A stretch of 64,000 bases of DNA. Source: Acheta domesticus (taxonomy: Eukaryota; Arthropoda; Insecta; Orthoptera; Gryllidae). Every line of letters starts with the position of its first letter. Position 1 is the first letter of the stretch. The notes beneath the pieces are model-generated. The model was not told where the DNA came from. It was given only the letters and a program-made list of their open reading frames with translations, and ran no database searches. Shown here in pieces: positions 46,286 through 57,849 of the stretch. The stretch lies in the NCBI GenBank assembly GCA_031308135.1, contig JAHLJT010009436.1, positions 163,855,681 to 163,919,680 on the forward strand, read 5' to 3'. Both the position numbers and the translations under genes were made by a program.

Positions 46286-47285
46286 NNNNNNNNNNNNNNN
46301 NNNNNNNNNNNNNNNNNNNNNNNNNNNNNNNNNNNNNNNNNNNNNNNNNNNNNNNNNNNNNNNNNNNNNNNNNNNNNNNNNNNNNNNNNNNNNNNNNNNN
46401 NNNNNNNNNNNNNNNNNNNNNNNNNNNNNNNNNNNNNNNNNNNNNNNNNNNNNNNNNNNNNNNNNNNNNNNNNNNNNNNNNNNNNNNNNNNNNNNNNNNN
46501 NNNNNNNNNNNNNNNNNNNNNNNNNNNNNNNNNNNNNNNNNNNNNNNNNNNNNNNNNNNNNNNNNNNNNNNNNNNNNNNNNNNNNNNNNNNNNNNNNNNN
46601 NNNNNNNNNNNNNNNNNNNNNNNNNNNNNNNNNNNNNNNNNNNNNNNNNNNNNNNNNNNNNNNNNNNNNNNNNNNNNNNNNNNNNNNNNNNNNNNNNNNN
46701 NNNNNNNNNNNNNNNNNNNNNNNNNNNNNNNNNNNNNNNNNNNNNNNNNNNNNNNNNNNNNNNNNNNNNNNNNNNNNNNNNNNNNNNNNNNNNNNNNNNN
46801 NNNNNNNNNNNNNNNNNNNNNNNNNNNNNNNNNNNNNNNNNNNNNNNNNNNNNNNNNNNNNNNNNNNNNNNNNNNNNNNNNNNNNNNNNNNNNNNNNNNN
46901 NNNNNNNNNNNNNNNNNNNNNNNNNNNNNNNNNNNNNNNNNNNNNNNNNNNNNNNNNNNNNNNNNNNNNNNNNNNNNNNNNNNNNNNNNNNNNNNNNNNN
47001 NNNNNNNNNNNNNNNNNNNNNNNNNNNNNNNNNNNNNNNNNNNNNNNNNNNNNNNNNNNNNNNNNNNNNNNNNNNNNNNNNNNNNNNNNNNNNNNNNNNN
47101 NNNNNNNNNNNNNNNNNNNNNNNNNNNNNNNNNNNNNNNNNNNNNNNNNNNNNNNNNNNNNNNNNNNNNNNNNNNNNNNNNNNNNNNNNNNNNNNNNNNN
47201 NNNNNNNNNNNNNNNNNNNNNNNNNNNNNNNNNNNNNNNNNNNNNNNNNNNNNNNNNNNNNNNNNNNNNNNNNNNNNNNNNNNNN
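46286..47285. other. Assembly gap of exactly 1,000 N
   Basis: A round-number run of N indicates a scaffold join with a fixed or placeholder gap size. The true distance between the flanks is unknown. The right flank is CCTT/CCCT low-complexity DNA. Confidence 0.98.
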
Positions 47286-47449
47286 CCCTTCCCCTCCCCT
47301 ACCTTTCCTTCCCTTCCTTTCACCGCTTTGGGCTCCGCGCTTTCGCCCCAAACTCGCGGAGCGCCGTCCAGCCCCGAGCTCTCCTTTCCTGCGCTCTTCC
47401 CTTCGGCGCTTCTCGCCCCCCGGGCGCCCTGGATTGCCAGAACGCGCTG

Positions 47450-49330
47450 GTAATTCCTCAGAACCGTACGGCACTTGCACCAGGATGGTTCATGATCGTC
47501 TCCCATGACCAAGGGCCTGGGTGTGACTCCTGGACAAGAGAAGTGCGAGGCTTTGGCAAAAAATATCGCGGAGTTGCCTGACGCTACAGGAATTCGTGGT
47601 GGTGAGTGATGCACTCAGGTGTAGAAGGTCCCAAAGAATCTGTTGTGTCTTCGGGCTGAGTGAGGAGGCCCTTGTATGTCTTTAAGTGCTGCTCCCTGGT
47701 GGCTGCCATGAAGAACTGATGTCTGTGCAAAGAAATAAGGCAGACACTTTCGATCTGCAATATGTTGTCGCCACGCAGCCTTGCTTTCTTCTTATCATCT
47801 CCAATATTTGTTCTTATTGCAATTTACTCTCCATTAATAAATGTTGTAGAAAAATGTAGGTGTGTAATAATATTTCTAGTATCATACTTTCCGACAAGGT
47901 AATCATTGCTGTCACGTCTACATACGGTGAAAAATATTTAATGTTCAGTACACTTGGTCTCCAGAAACTGAAAAAATTGCGGGTTTTCAAAACTTGTTTG
48001 CTAGTCTTTCCATTGCTCAACAACACAAGCTAGCAGCTAAAATATTGGTAGAATTTTCCCCCTAAAAATATATTTCCCCAATTTATCTGCCTCAAGAAAG
48101 CCCTATAAATTTGAAATTAATCCTTTAAATTTGGGGATATTTTAAACTTAACTATTTTTCAGATTTCACAACAATAGGTCAAAAAGACACATTTTTCTTC
48201 TGGATAGTTTTTGCAAAGTATGCATGTAAAAATTATGCATTCCGGTTAACGTCTCTGAATTTTCGAAAGTTGCAAAAGCTTAAAATATTTGAAACGGTCT
48301 CTTGCAAAAAATATTATTAAACATTCATAACCATAGGCATTATGTTCTCAATGAAAACTATTCTTGAAAATTAAATTTCAAATGATTGCTCGTACACGTT
48401 TTCAAGATATTTCACATGTGATTCAAGTGATTTTCATGAGTTTCGTGAATAGGGACAATTAAAAAGTACGTAAACAAGATTTGATCGCGAACGATACTAT
48501 ATTTTACTTTCTCGTATACGTTACTGTTTATGGAGTAATACACACAGTATGAGAGAAACAGAATAATCTGCTTATCTCTTTGTACAAACATCAGCTCTCC
48601 ATGGCATCCACCACGGAGGGGCAATAGAAGGCAAACAAGGCATCCCCACTCAGCTAGAAAGTGTCGACACAACAGATCCTTCGAGACCTACAACCCAAAT
48701 GCATCACTCCCACCACGAATTCCTGTAACGTCAGACACACACTGCTCGCGGCCAAAGAATACTATGAGTAAGAAAGAAAAGACATACAAAAGACGAAGAT
48801 ATGTTCCCATTCTAGGTCTTCGTGATATTATTGGAAAACGGAGGCACTCTTTCTTCACTGGGAATGCCCTCAGAGGAGTGATAAAGACCGCGTGAGAACC
48901 TGGTAGGCTTTTAGGCGCCGATAAATAGCAGCTGGGTAATGGATACGGAGAAACCATGAAGTTAGCCCCGGTGCAAGAACACAGAATACCAACTATATGA
49001 AATAGTCTGTGCCATTCTATGGCACCACTAGTTCATTTTTTCCCACAGTCGTTTCACGTTTCCAACAGTTCCTGTTGTCCTCTCAATCTTAAATGACCCA
49101 TCCCGTAATTTTCGTTGAAAACCCTTTGGTCTTGGTTCTCATGCAACCTTCGCGGCCGCTTCGGTTCCTGCACGCGATGCCTCGCCCTATCGGAGGCTCC
49201 TGGGCGTTGTCGAAGCAGCGAACGGACTACGTTTCCAGCGCCGGTATTAGATTGTACGCTCCAGAAGTTTGTTCGCCGCCGTAAATATCCTTCGTCACAA
49301 GTGCGAACACTACCGCCACACGGAACCAAA
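47450..49330. other. Intergenic sequence, no supported gene
   Basis: Balanced composition just after the gap (47450-47780), then AT-rich. Frames at 48412-48672, 48688-48957 and 49054-49536 (minus) are unrecognised. Confidence 0.4.
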
Positions 49331-49339
49331 TCATCCAGA

Positions 49340-49630
49340 AGGAGAGAGAGTAACGGAAAGAGAAATGCGGCGAGTGAATGAGAAGGCAATGTGTGAATAA
49401 GAAAGTGGTGAGTGAAAGAGAAGTCGATGTGTAAATGAGAAGTTTGAGTAAATAAGAAAGCGGTGAGTGAGTGGGAAGGTAAATGTGTGAAAAAGAAAGT
49501 GATGAATGATGAACCGGTGAATGAAAGAGAAGTCAATGAGTGAAAGAGAAGTCAATGAGTGAAAGAGGAATTAATGAGTGAAAGAGAAGTCAATGAGTGA
49601 AAGAGAAGTCGAGTGAAAGAGAAGTCAATG
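49340..49630. repeat. GA-rich degenerate tandem repeat, 19-bp core
   Basis: GAGTGAAAGAGAAGTCAAT-type units. 49520-49628 has about five clean 19-bp units; the left part is more degenerate with longer spacing (GTGAATAAGAAAG, GTGTGAAAAAGAAAG). Confidence 0.8.
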
Positions 49631-49639
49631 ATACTATTG

Positions 49640-50150
49640 AGTTATTCGAATCAAACTATCAACCAGAACTGTAGTGAAAATTGCCATAAAATACTAATAA
49701 AAATAAACTGAACTTGGTTGAAAAATCACTGTGCATTTATCAGTCCATTAGTTTAAGCAGTGTCAATCCATGTACTCAACATTTGACCTGCTCCTTGTCC
49801 TCCGATATATTTCCTTTAATGTTCCTAGGAACACATGATTTAAATCATACCTCAAAGTCCAATTCACTTTTTTGCCTCTCTCGCGGTCTCTTTCTGTGTC
49901 CATTGTTTCAGCAACGTTCCGCCATTCTTTGAAGCACGCTCAGCGGCTCATGTGCCGTTAAATTTCCTCCGAGCTAATTTAGCGCGACGGTAGCGGATGC
50001 CTGACTAAGATTTATGCCCCCAGACAGAGTGTCTACATTCTAAGAAAGAGAGCATATATAGGGGAAAAAGACGTGCAAAAACAAACATTTGTAACGTCTG
50101 CTCTCTCTTTTTTTCTATTCGCCCGGGCACCGTGGTAGATAGCGAGTTGC
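49640..50150. other. AT-rich intergenic sequence, nothing recognised
   Basis: No feature identified. Confidence 0.4.
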
Positions 50151-50220
50151 GGTGAGAGCGAAAAAGCAGCGTGACTTATTGGGAGGTCAAGAGAGATAGA
50201 GAGATGAATTGTGGGAAGAT

Positions 50221-50390
50221 ATTTGAGTAATGCGTCGATGCTGGGGCGGCGTGCGGTGAGAGGGAGGGAAGGGGGGAGGGAGCGAATGGGGTGGGGGTGG
50301 GGAGGCAGGAGACGACGGAAGGCGGTAACCGGCGAAAAAAGCGCTCGACGTAGAGGGAGAAGGGGGAAAGTCCAAAGGAGAAGTTGCCCT
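50221..50390. repeat. G/A-rich low-complexity tract
   Basis: GGGAGGGA/GGGGTGGG-type purine-rich sequence on the plus strand, with G-runs giving quadruplex potential. Confidence 0.55.
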
Positions 50391-50639
50391 GAGGAGAAAA
50401 ATGCTTCCCGAACTTCAATTATCGAGAGGTTTTTGAGTTATCGCCCGGACGTACGTCTTTTTATTTTCTCTCTTTCTCCAGTGTCGACAATGGATCAAAT
50501 TGGGGCGTGTATGCGAAGCGATTACTGTACCTGCTGTGTGTGTACGAGTGTCGCGTCGGGTGATATAGTGGTCGGCAGAAATGATGGTCAGTTGAACGAG
50601 CTCTTTCCGTAGTTCTTTAGGTTGGCCAATCAGTGACAC

Positions 50640-53520
50640 GCTCTACCAATGTGTCTGCTGCTGCCGCTGAATTTGTGGATGCGCCGGGTTTCGTATTTTT
50701 TCACGAGACGTGAAAATGTTTTGTGCTCGCTGTCCTCTACTCATCTGTTAGCTTTGCTTACGGAGAATCCAACGCATAATTCCTAAACTATGGTGTGTAA
50801 ATGCGCGTGATGCTCGGATACGTTTATGCACAGGTTTACAAAGAAATCTTGTGGAAGCTAAGAAATTCTCGGAAATATTTGGAATTAAATTTTACCGCCG
50901 AAATGTCACATGTCGCGCAAAAACTATTCACGCTAAAATATATCAGCATGGTTATTCTAATAATGTGAAAAATAGAGTTTTGATTGTAAGTTACGGTAAC
51001 ATACCATTAATATTAATAAATTGTGGTCAATGTATCTATACTAATACAAGGGAAATCAACGACATATAACCAGCATCGAAACCACACAACGTAATGTATG
51101 AATAGATATGAAATTTCACAGGCTTTTCTTCAGGACTGTCAGGATTTCTTCAGTCGTTGCAGTGCATGATAAAAATTAATACAACACAAATGCGGAAAAT
51201 AGATAATTTAAATGATATCTTCGTAGATGTACCGATCACTATTTTTCGCCTCTCCCTAAGAGCACGTGGTTCCTATTATATTCAGCCGTAGACCGGTAGC
51301 GGTGCGGTAGAACTGGTATCTAATAAATCGGCTCCTAATATATTCCATCAAACGCCAGTGTAGCAAAACTGGTACCTAACTGATTCGTGCATAAAAGTCT
51401 ATAAAATATTAACAATATAATACAAAGTGAAATGAAAGAAAATCATAGTATTTTAATAAAAGTTTAGCCAATTACATTAAAAATGATCTTAAACACCGTG
51501 GTTTATATAAAATTGATTTTTTTACTATTTCACATCGATTGAATATGAAGAAAGTCCAGGCAACGCCGGGTATTGTGCTGATTTGGTATATAAAGATGCC
51601 ATTATTTTCAGTATTTTTAAAAAGCGTAAGCATAGTTTATATTGAAATATTATATGCATTATATTTACAAGAGAAACACAGTAAATACGTTAGACAATAC
51701 ATTGCCAATGCGGGAAATATTATTCTTGCTGTTAGTTACTTTTTGTTAGCAATACATTGTATGCACATTTATTGGAATTGTATTTATTCACATTCTATTT
51801 TCTGTTCTCTTATTTAATAATAATAATAATAATAATAATACTTTATTGCACTTTATTTAATTCGTGAATTTCTTATGTTTTAATGTGCAAAGTATCGTCT
51901 CCACTTAGTACGTTTTCTTAGTATTTGTTCACCGGAGAAAATACTAAAACAGTTCATTTTTTCATGCAAATAATGTAAAGAACAAAGACTCGTGTCACAA
52001 CATTTTCTGCTCTCAGATCAAATTCACATGCGTATTAATAGATTATGGAAAATACATATCTCAAACTCTCAATCTCACTGTCTTTGGATGTTGGAGGTTG
52101 GATGTGGTGGGGAAAAATGCAGTCAGTCCTTCCATAGTAGTAGGTTTTATCTTTCAGAAATGTTTATTACTGTATATGAAAATTTTATTTTACCTTTTAC
52201 TTTCTCGCCTTATACGTACTTACATAGTAAAGAATACGCATTTTAATGCTGCGGTAGAAATCGGTTGTTGACAGAAAAAACTACATTGGGAGGCCCTGAG
52301 AATAAAATAGTAGATAAATATCTTTCGTACAAGTGATAAATTACTACTTCTAAAAGATTGTGAGGTCAAAATTCACATTTTTTTATCTTTGAAATTGTGA
52401 AATTGGTTGACGCAAAACGTCTATCCATCTATGTTCAATTCTTGCGCCTAATCATTCAGACAATACTTCCCAAAATTGATACTCCGCCATCGATATAAAC
52501 ATACTCGCGGTCCTATGACCTAGAAATGGGTCATTTAGGGGATTCTTTACATGAACCCTTAAAGGGATTTGTAAAATTTTCTCAAAAACACTTTCAATTT
52601 TTTATTCAACTTTTTCCTCTGATGACGACGCATAAAAATGAGGCAGATCTCATTTTCGTTAAAATCTCTGAATTTTTGGAAATTACATTTGTTCAACATT
52701 ATTTCGGAGTCATCCTACAAATACATTATTGAAGATGGATGTTTGTTCTTAATGATGTCTGTTTTTTAAAAGACGTATTATTTTATACATAAGATTATTT
52801 GCATTTCTAAGATATGAGTAGCTTTTGCGCAATTTTTTCTGAAATAGAAGCAATTTGTAAAAAATTATTTTCTCCAAAGTTGCTCCAAGTTTTGTCTTAA
52901 ATTTATCGTCGGATATAAGAAAGGGCGCTAAATGCGTTGCTGATAAACTTTTGGAGAATCATATTCTCGAAAATTATAAAAAATTAACTTTGCAAAATTA
53001 TAGTATTGCTGATAGAATTTTTTTCTTAATGAATACTCCAAAAATTAGATTAACCTGATGTCATGTCAAAATAAGGTCAAGTTTTTTTTTTTAACTTGAC
53101 ACGTAATAGACTCGAGTAGGAAAGTTAATCGTGTAGGTTGTTCGTAAAGTGACGGTAGTTATTAATTTCGTGAGGAACTGCTCCTGCAAGTGTATTTCAT
53201 TGGAGAAAAATAGAGATCGATGAATCATAGTAGTAGTAGATGATAGGCTTGCACTTGAATATCTAACAAATGACAAAACTCCGGTTCTGAACACGAGATT
53301 GAAATGTAGGACCACCCCGACTGCCAAGGTTCAGTTGGGGACTCTCATTTTATTTTGCAGTTTCACCCGGTAACAAGTAATACCTATTACCCAAATATGG
53401 TTGAAAACACACGTAACCTGCCGTAAATTCACATACATCACTGAAGCCGGAAATGCGCCATCGAACTTGGGATTAAAGCCAAAGACATCCTTGACAACAA
53501 GACCTGCCGAAAACTTTCAG
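50640..53520. other. AT-rich intergenic sequence with weak old repeats
   Basis: No gene recognised. An (AAT)n run lies at about 51819-51841. The stretch 52530-52690 (AAAATTTTCTCAAAAACACTTTC; CAGATCTCATTTTCGTTAAA) resembles 54990-55030 and 55400-55450, so part of this is a dispersed repeat whose ends I cannot define. Confidence 0.4.
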
Positions 53521-53523
53521 TTC

Positions 53524-53525
<2 letters not shown>

Positions 53526-53577
<52 letters not shown>

Positions 53578-53599
53578 ACGCACACACATACACACACAT
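53526..53599. repeat. (GT)n-(AC)n palindromic microsatellite
   Basis: About 25 GT units followed directly by an AC-rich run (CACACACATACACACACA), so the two halves can pair into a hairpin. Confidence 0.95.
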
Positions 53600-53923
53600 C
53601 ATCGCTTTCAATAATAAATGCTAACAACCAAAAGTGGATCTCCGAAAGTTGATGTCGACTTAAATTCTTCAAAATCTGATATAAAATATCCCTAAGCAAA
53701 CTCAAGACATCCTGGGCCACAAATTCAGCCTCGCTACTTTTAACTCCGTCCTCGATACAACACGCTCCATTGCACCCGGCAATAAAGGGCCCCCGCCCGA
53801 AACGAATGCCTGAAGGCTGACGCGCGCTGCCGTAAACCGCTCTCGGGCGTGGAGGAAACGCCCGCCCCGCGAGGGCGCGCCGCCATTGAAATTCCGCCCC
53901 CGTCGCCGCCACTCAATCACGCC

Positions 53924-54417
53924 CACGCACTGCGCCGCGCGAGGCCAGAGGAGTCGCGTTCTCGCGATTACGGGCCCCGACTCGCGCCTTGTGTCGCGAG
54001 CGCGCCCCGCCCACTTTGCCCCCAGCGCCGTCCCAGGGAGACAAAATGGTCAGTGTCACTCCGCGTGATGCAACTTGACTCCCGGTTCTCGGGTTTTGTA
54101 CTTTATCGCGCTTACTTCGTATGAAGAGAAAGTATTGCAAAACAGTCGTATTGCCGGACACAAAAACTGTTATTGCCGGGCTCTTGTAACGAAACAATGG
54201 ATAAATCCTGTTACTATATATGGTAAATTACATTGTCTTAACACATTATGTAGTCAGAATCCGTGTTTTGTGGGTTCGTGATACCGAAAAATCGATTTAC
54301 GCCAAAACATCCGTCTATCGGTGTCTGCCTGTCTGTATGTCGGCATGTCTTTTGTCTGTCTGCCTGGATGTCCGTCAGTCCGCTCCGCCTCCGTCGTCTG
54401 CCACTCGCTGTCAATGT
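53924..54417. repeat. ~494-bp tandem duplication, unit 1
   Basis: Begins CACGCACTGCGCCGC and includes AGCGCCGTCCCAGGGAGACA, TTTATCGCGCTTA, GGATAAATCCTGTT, TAGTCAGAATCC and GTCAGTCCGCTC in the same order as unit 2. It starts in a GC-rich CpG segment and becomes AT-rich. Confidence 0.85.
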
Positions 54418-54865
54418 CACGCACTGCGCCGCACGAGTGCAGGGCAAGGCAAGACGAGTGGACGCGATCTCGCGATTATGGGCTCCAACTCGCCCTTGTG
54501 TCACGAGCGCGCCCCGCGCACTTTGCCACAAGCGCCGTCCCAGGGAGACAAAATGATCATGTTACTCCGCGTGATGCGACTTCATTCCTGATTGCCGAGT
54601 TTTCTACTTTATCGCGCTTAATTCGTAAGAAATTAAATTGTGGACCGGAAAGCGGCGAATATTTATCACAAAATCTCTTATTGTCGAGCCCTTGTACCAA
54701 AAAAGTGGATAAATCCTGTTCCTATGTATAGTAAAAAACTTAGTTTAACACGTGTGTAGTCAGAATCCATGTTTTGTGGGCCCTTGATACGGAAAAATTG
54801 TTTAATGGTGAAACGTACGTCAGTCCGCTCGTTCGCCTGTTTATCTTTGTGTGCCCGTCCATTTG
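54418..54865. repeat. ~494-bp tandem duplication, unit 2
   Basis: Second, diverged copy of the preceding unit, with the same ordered words. Shared blocks are offset by 494 bp at the start and 445 bp at the end, so indels have accumulated (for instance the CTGTCTGTATG-type run is only in unit 1). May be a two-copy remnant of a satellite or two tandem element copies. Confidence 0.85.
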
Positions 54866-55042
54866 TGATCAACGCTAACCCGTAAACCGCTCTGCCGATA
54901 TTCTCTGAAAATGATTGATGTAAACGAACTCAAAATCCTCTGAGTTCAAAATTGATATTTTGATTTTTGGGAGTACTTTATATAAAGCCTCGGCAACGTT
55001 TTCATAATTTTCTCAAAAATGTCTTCAAAAGTTTTGATTAAC

Positions 55043-55347
55043 TATATAATTATATTCAACTTGGTCCAATATATTCTTGAAACAGACTTATTTGTAATAA
55101 ACAGAAACTTTAATATAAAATATAGCAACAAGTTTCAAGGTTTTATTTTACCTCATCATCAGGCTAGAAGAATTAATGAAATTCAATTAATTAAAAAAAT
55201 TGATGATGAGGTAAAATAAAACCTTGAAACTTGTTGCTATATTTTATATTAAAGTTTCTGTTTATTACAAATAAGTCTGTTTCAAGAATATATTGGACCA
55301 AGTTGAATATAATTATATGATTTATACATACAGACTTAATATAGAAT
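55043..55347. mobile_element. Perfect-palindrome insertion with 14-bp target duplication
   Basis: AAGTTTTGATTAAC occurs at 55029-55042 and 55348-55361. Inside, 55044-55161 and 55201-55318 are exact reverse complements (118 bp, no mismatch that I can find), separated by a 39-bp spacer, with 29 further bases at the right. Each arm contains TGATGATGAGGT...ACCTTGAAAC. The target duplication and lack of terminal transposon repeats suggest target-primed retrotransposition of an inverted dimer. The flanking DNA is itself an older dispersed repeat. A 305-bp hairpin could also give long double-stranded RNA if transcribed. Confidence 0.85.
55123..55166 (-). ncRNA. Hammerhead ribozyme candidate (44 nt)
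   Basis: Minus strand 5' to 3': helix I TAGC (55166-55163), core CTGATGA (55162-55156), then TG, helix II AGGT-loop AAAATAAA-ACCT plus T, GAA, helix III AC-TT-GT, cleavage base T (55127), helix I strand GCTA (55126-55123) pairing fully with TAGC. Every conserved core residue is present, with a GUU cleavage triplet. Deviations: unpaired bases between core and helix II, and a 2-bp helix III, which usually needs dimer context; short helix III is typical of retroelement hammerheads. The other arm of the palindrome has T instead of the core C and lacks helix I. Confidence 0.55.
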
Positions 55348-55599
55348 AAGTTTTGATTAACCCTTGTCCTCGTATACCGTAAAGGACGCTTAAGATAAAG
55401 GCGCAGGTCTCATTTTCGTTGAACTCTCAATATTTTCAGAATGCAAAATTTAGAAATAATGCGAGAAAGTATGCGCTGTTGTAGAAGCATCAGTTTACTT
55501 GTTATTAGGGACCCACTAGCATACACATTTATAAACCGTCCGTTCTCTTTTAGTTCTGAATTAATTGTATTTCCCTAGCGCCTTTTATGTAGAGGGTGT

Positions 55600-55800
55600 T
55601 GTTATTTTCCGCCGTGTATGGCGTTCAGCTGTGCACTGCGCGTGCGGCGGGCGCGGGTGGGCGCGGCCCGGAGGGCGCCGGCGGCTGAGACAACACGCGC
55701 TGCCGCCCGCGCGTCCGCAGGCATCTGGAACTCGTACGCAGCGCGCACGCCCCCGCCCCCGCCCCGCCACGCCCCTCCCAACGCCCTCCGAAGGAAAAAG
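55600..55800. other. CpG-rich island
   Basis: GC-rich; frames on both strands are low-complexity and unrecognised. Confidence 0.4.
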
Positions 55801-55809
55801 ATGGCTCTC

Positions 55810-56870
55810 ATAAATTGAACACTGGAGGCGCACAATGGGCAACGAGTTGAAAGAGCCGGAACGATTTGATTGGTCAGGTTCTGAGTTACACGTGTTCCGT
55901 TGGGCGTAAAAATGTAATGCAGGTGCTTCAGTTTAATAACGCACTCGTGTACCGTAAGTAGAAAAAAGGTATTGTCCGTGTAAATCACTTTATTTCTCTA
56001 ACTTCCATTGATTTTTTTCTTTTATTCCTTGCCGATCTCAATACGTTGTGCCGTTCTCAATAATTGTCTTGATCAATGAGTAACATGCAATCAACCACTG
56101 TCACAAAAACCTAATTTTTCTTTCTTTACCACTGGTTTGTCTCTCTCTTTTTCCCAATTTTTTCTTCTTTTTCTTTTTTCTCCCTCTATCTTCTTTATCT
56201 TTTCATTCTTTTTGCTGTCCTGTTACCCTCCTTCATTGTCTCTGTGTCTATGTGTAACATTTGACGTTTTATGACAAGGATGATTGACAGTGATAGAAGA
56301 AGATGTAGCAAGAGAAAACGATAATGGTGAACAAATAATGATAGAGAAGTGTCGGTTAACGGAGAAAACAAATTGAAAGGACTTGTGAAAATTAGAAAAA
56401 CCCAGCAGAACAAAAAAATATATTTAAATAAGGCGGTATCTTAAATGTAACTGTTAGACTCCCTCAGAAGGCGACAATTTGTTAAATCCATAGTAACAAC
56501 TGGATTAATTTCTAGTTCGCTATTATCCTGTTGTAATTTTCGCATGTAGTGTGTTGAAAATATGGATCGTTCTTCTAAGGTTGAGTTTACTCTGTCGTAT
56601 TTATTAACTCTTAATTATATTTGTAACAAATATTGAGAATTTATACATTTCGAATAATAAACAAAACTGAAGAAATATTGGAAAATTAGGAAATTGGGCC
56701 TTACATAATGGGATTTTCAAAACAACAGGCTACAAAAGTACATTAGGAAAAATATATTTGCCTCAGAAAGCAGAACAAGCAGTAATACCAACAATCGGAA
56801 GATAATGTCGCAGCAGAAAGCGGAGCTTTCCCCGTCAGACTTGTAACCCCCATTTTTGAACTGAGTTCTT
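55810..56870. other. AT-rich intergenic sequence, nothing recognised
   Basis: Includes a T/C-rich patch (56115-56215). No gene identified. Confidence 0.4.
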
Positions 56871-57074
56871 TACGATGGGACTCAGCGACCACGGATGCCG
56901 AGCATCCACAAAGAACGTGGCGTCACCGCGGCCACTTGGAGTGCTTGTCGCAGGCGCGCTTTGCGACCGGCATTCGACAACGCCGGATTTTTATGATCTC
57001 TGTCGCTTTGGCGCACGCCGCGCCGCGCCGCAGCTTGCTTTTGTTTCGGCGATTAAGTTTAACGAGCGCGCGCT

Positions 57075-57690
57075 CAGCCACTCCCTTCTCCTCCCATTCC
57101 CCGCTCCTCCTTTCTCCTCCCATTTCCCCCTCCTCCCCTCCCATTCCCCGCTCCCCCTCCCCTCCATTTCTCCCGTCATCCCTTCACATTTCCAGCTCCT
57201 CTCCTCCCCTCCCATTTCCCCCTCCTCCCTTCCCATTCCCCGTTCTCCCTCCTCCCCTCCCATTTCCCGTTCCCCCTCTCCCCTCCCATTTCCCCCACCT
57301 CTCCTCCCATTCGCCACTCCTACCTTCCCCTCCCATTCCTCGCTCCTCTCCTCCCCTCCCATTTCCCGCTCCTTCCCTCCCATTACCCGCTCCTTCCCTT
57401 CCATTCCCCACTCCTCCCCTCTCATTACCCGCCCCTCCCCTCCTCTCCCATTCCCCGCTCCTCCATTCCCGTCCCCCGCTCCTCCACTCCCGTCCCCCGC
57501 TCCTCCACTCCCGTCCCCCGCTCCTCCACTCCCGTCCCCCGCTCCTCCACTCCCGTCCCCCGCTCCTCCCCTCTCATTCCCCTCTCCTCTCCTCCCTTGC
57601 TATTCGCGCTCCTCCCCTCCCATTCTCCACCCTCCCCTCCCATTCCAGGCTCCTCCCCTCCCTTCCCGTCCCGTTTCCCCTCGTCTCAGC
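57075..57690. repeat. ~600-bp polypyrimidine tract with 21-bp subrepeat
   Basis: Nearly all C/T on the plus strand, built of CTCCCCTCCCATT-type words. At 57468-57573 a 21-bp unit (GCTCCTCCACTCCCGTCCCC) is repeated five times, in phase with codons. Long frames on plus (Pro/Ser) and minus (Gly/Glu/Arg) are by-products. Mirror-like purine/pyrimidine asymmetry gives triplex (H-DNA) potential. Confidence 0.85.
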
Positions 57691-57849
57691 TCGCCTGACC
57701 CATCCACGCCGATGAGATGATTTGCGTGGCCGTCTGCTCCATGTCGTTGCCTTGCGAAAAATGGGGCTGACTACTCGCGAAGTCTCCAACCAGAAACGCA
57801 TAGCCGAGGGCAGACTTTGCTGCCCAAAAGTCCGTGCTGATAATCGAGA

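Noticed and set aside
46173..47614. ORFs of 405-453 codons
   Set aside because: They run through the 1,000-N gap and are translation artefacts.
49054..49536. 160-codon minus-strand ORF
   Set aside because: Its N-terminal half is translated from the GA-rich tandem repeat; the rest has no recognisable domain.
56875..57720. 281- and 259-codon Pro/Ser-rich ORFs
   Set aside because: By-products of the polypyrimidine tract, with several frames open on both strands.
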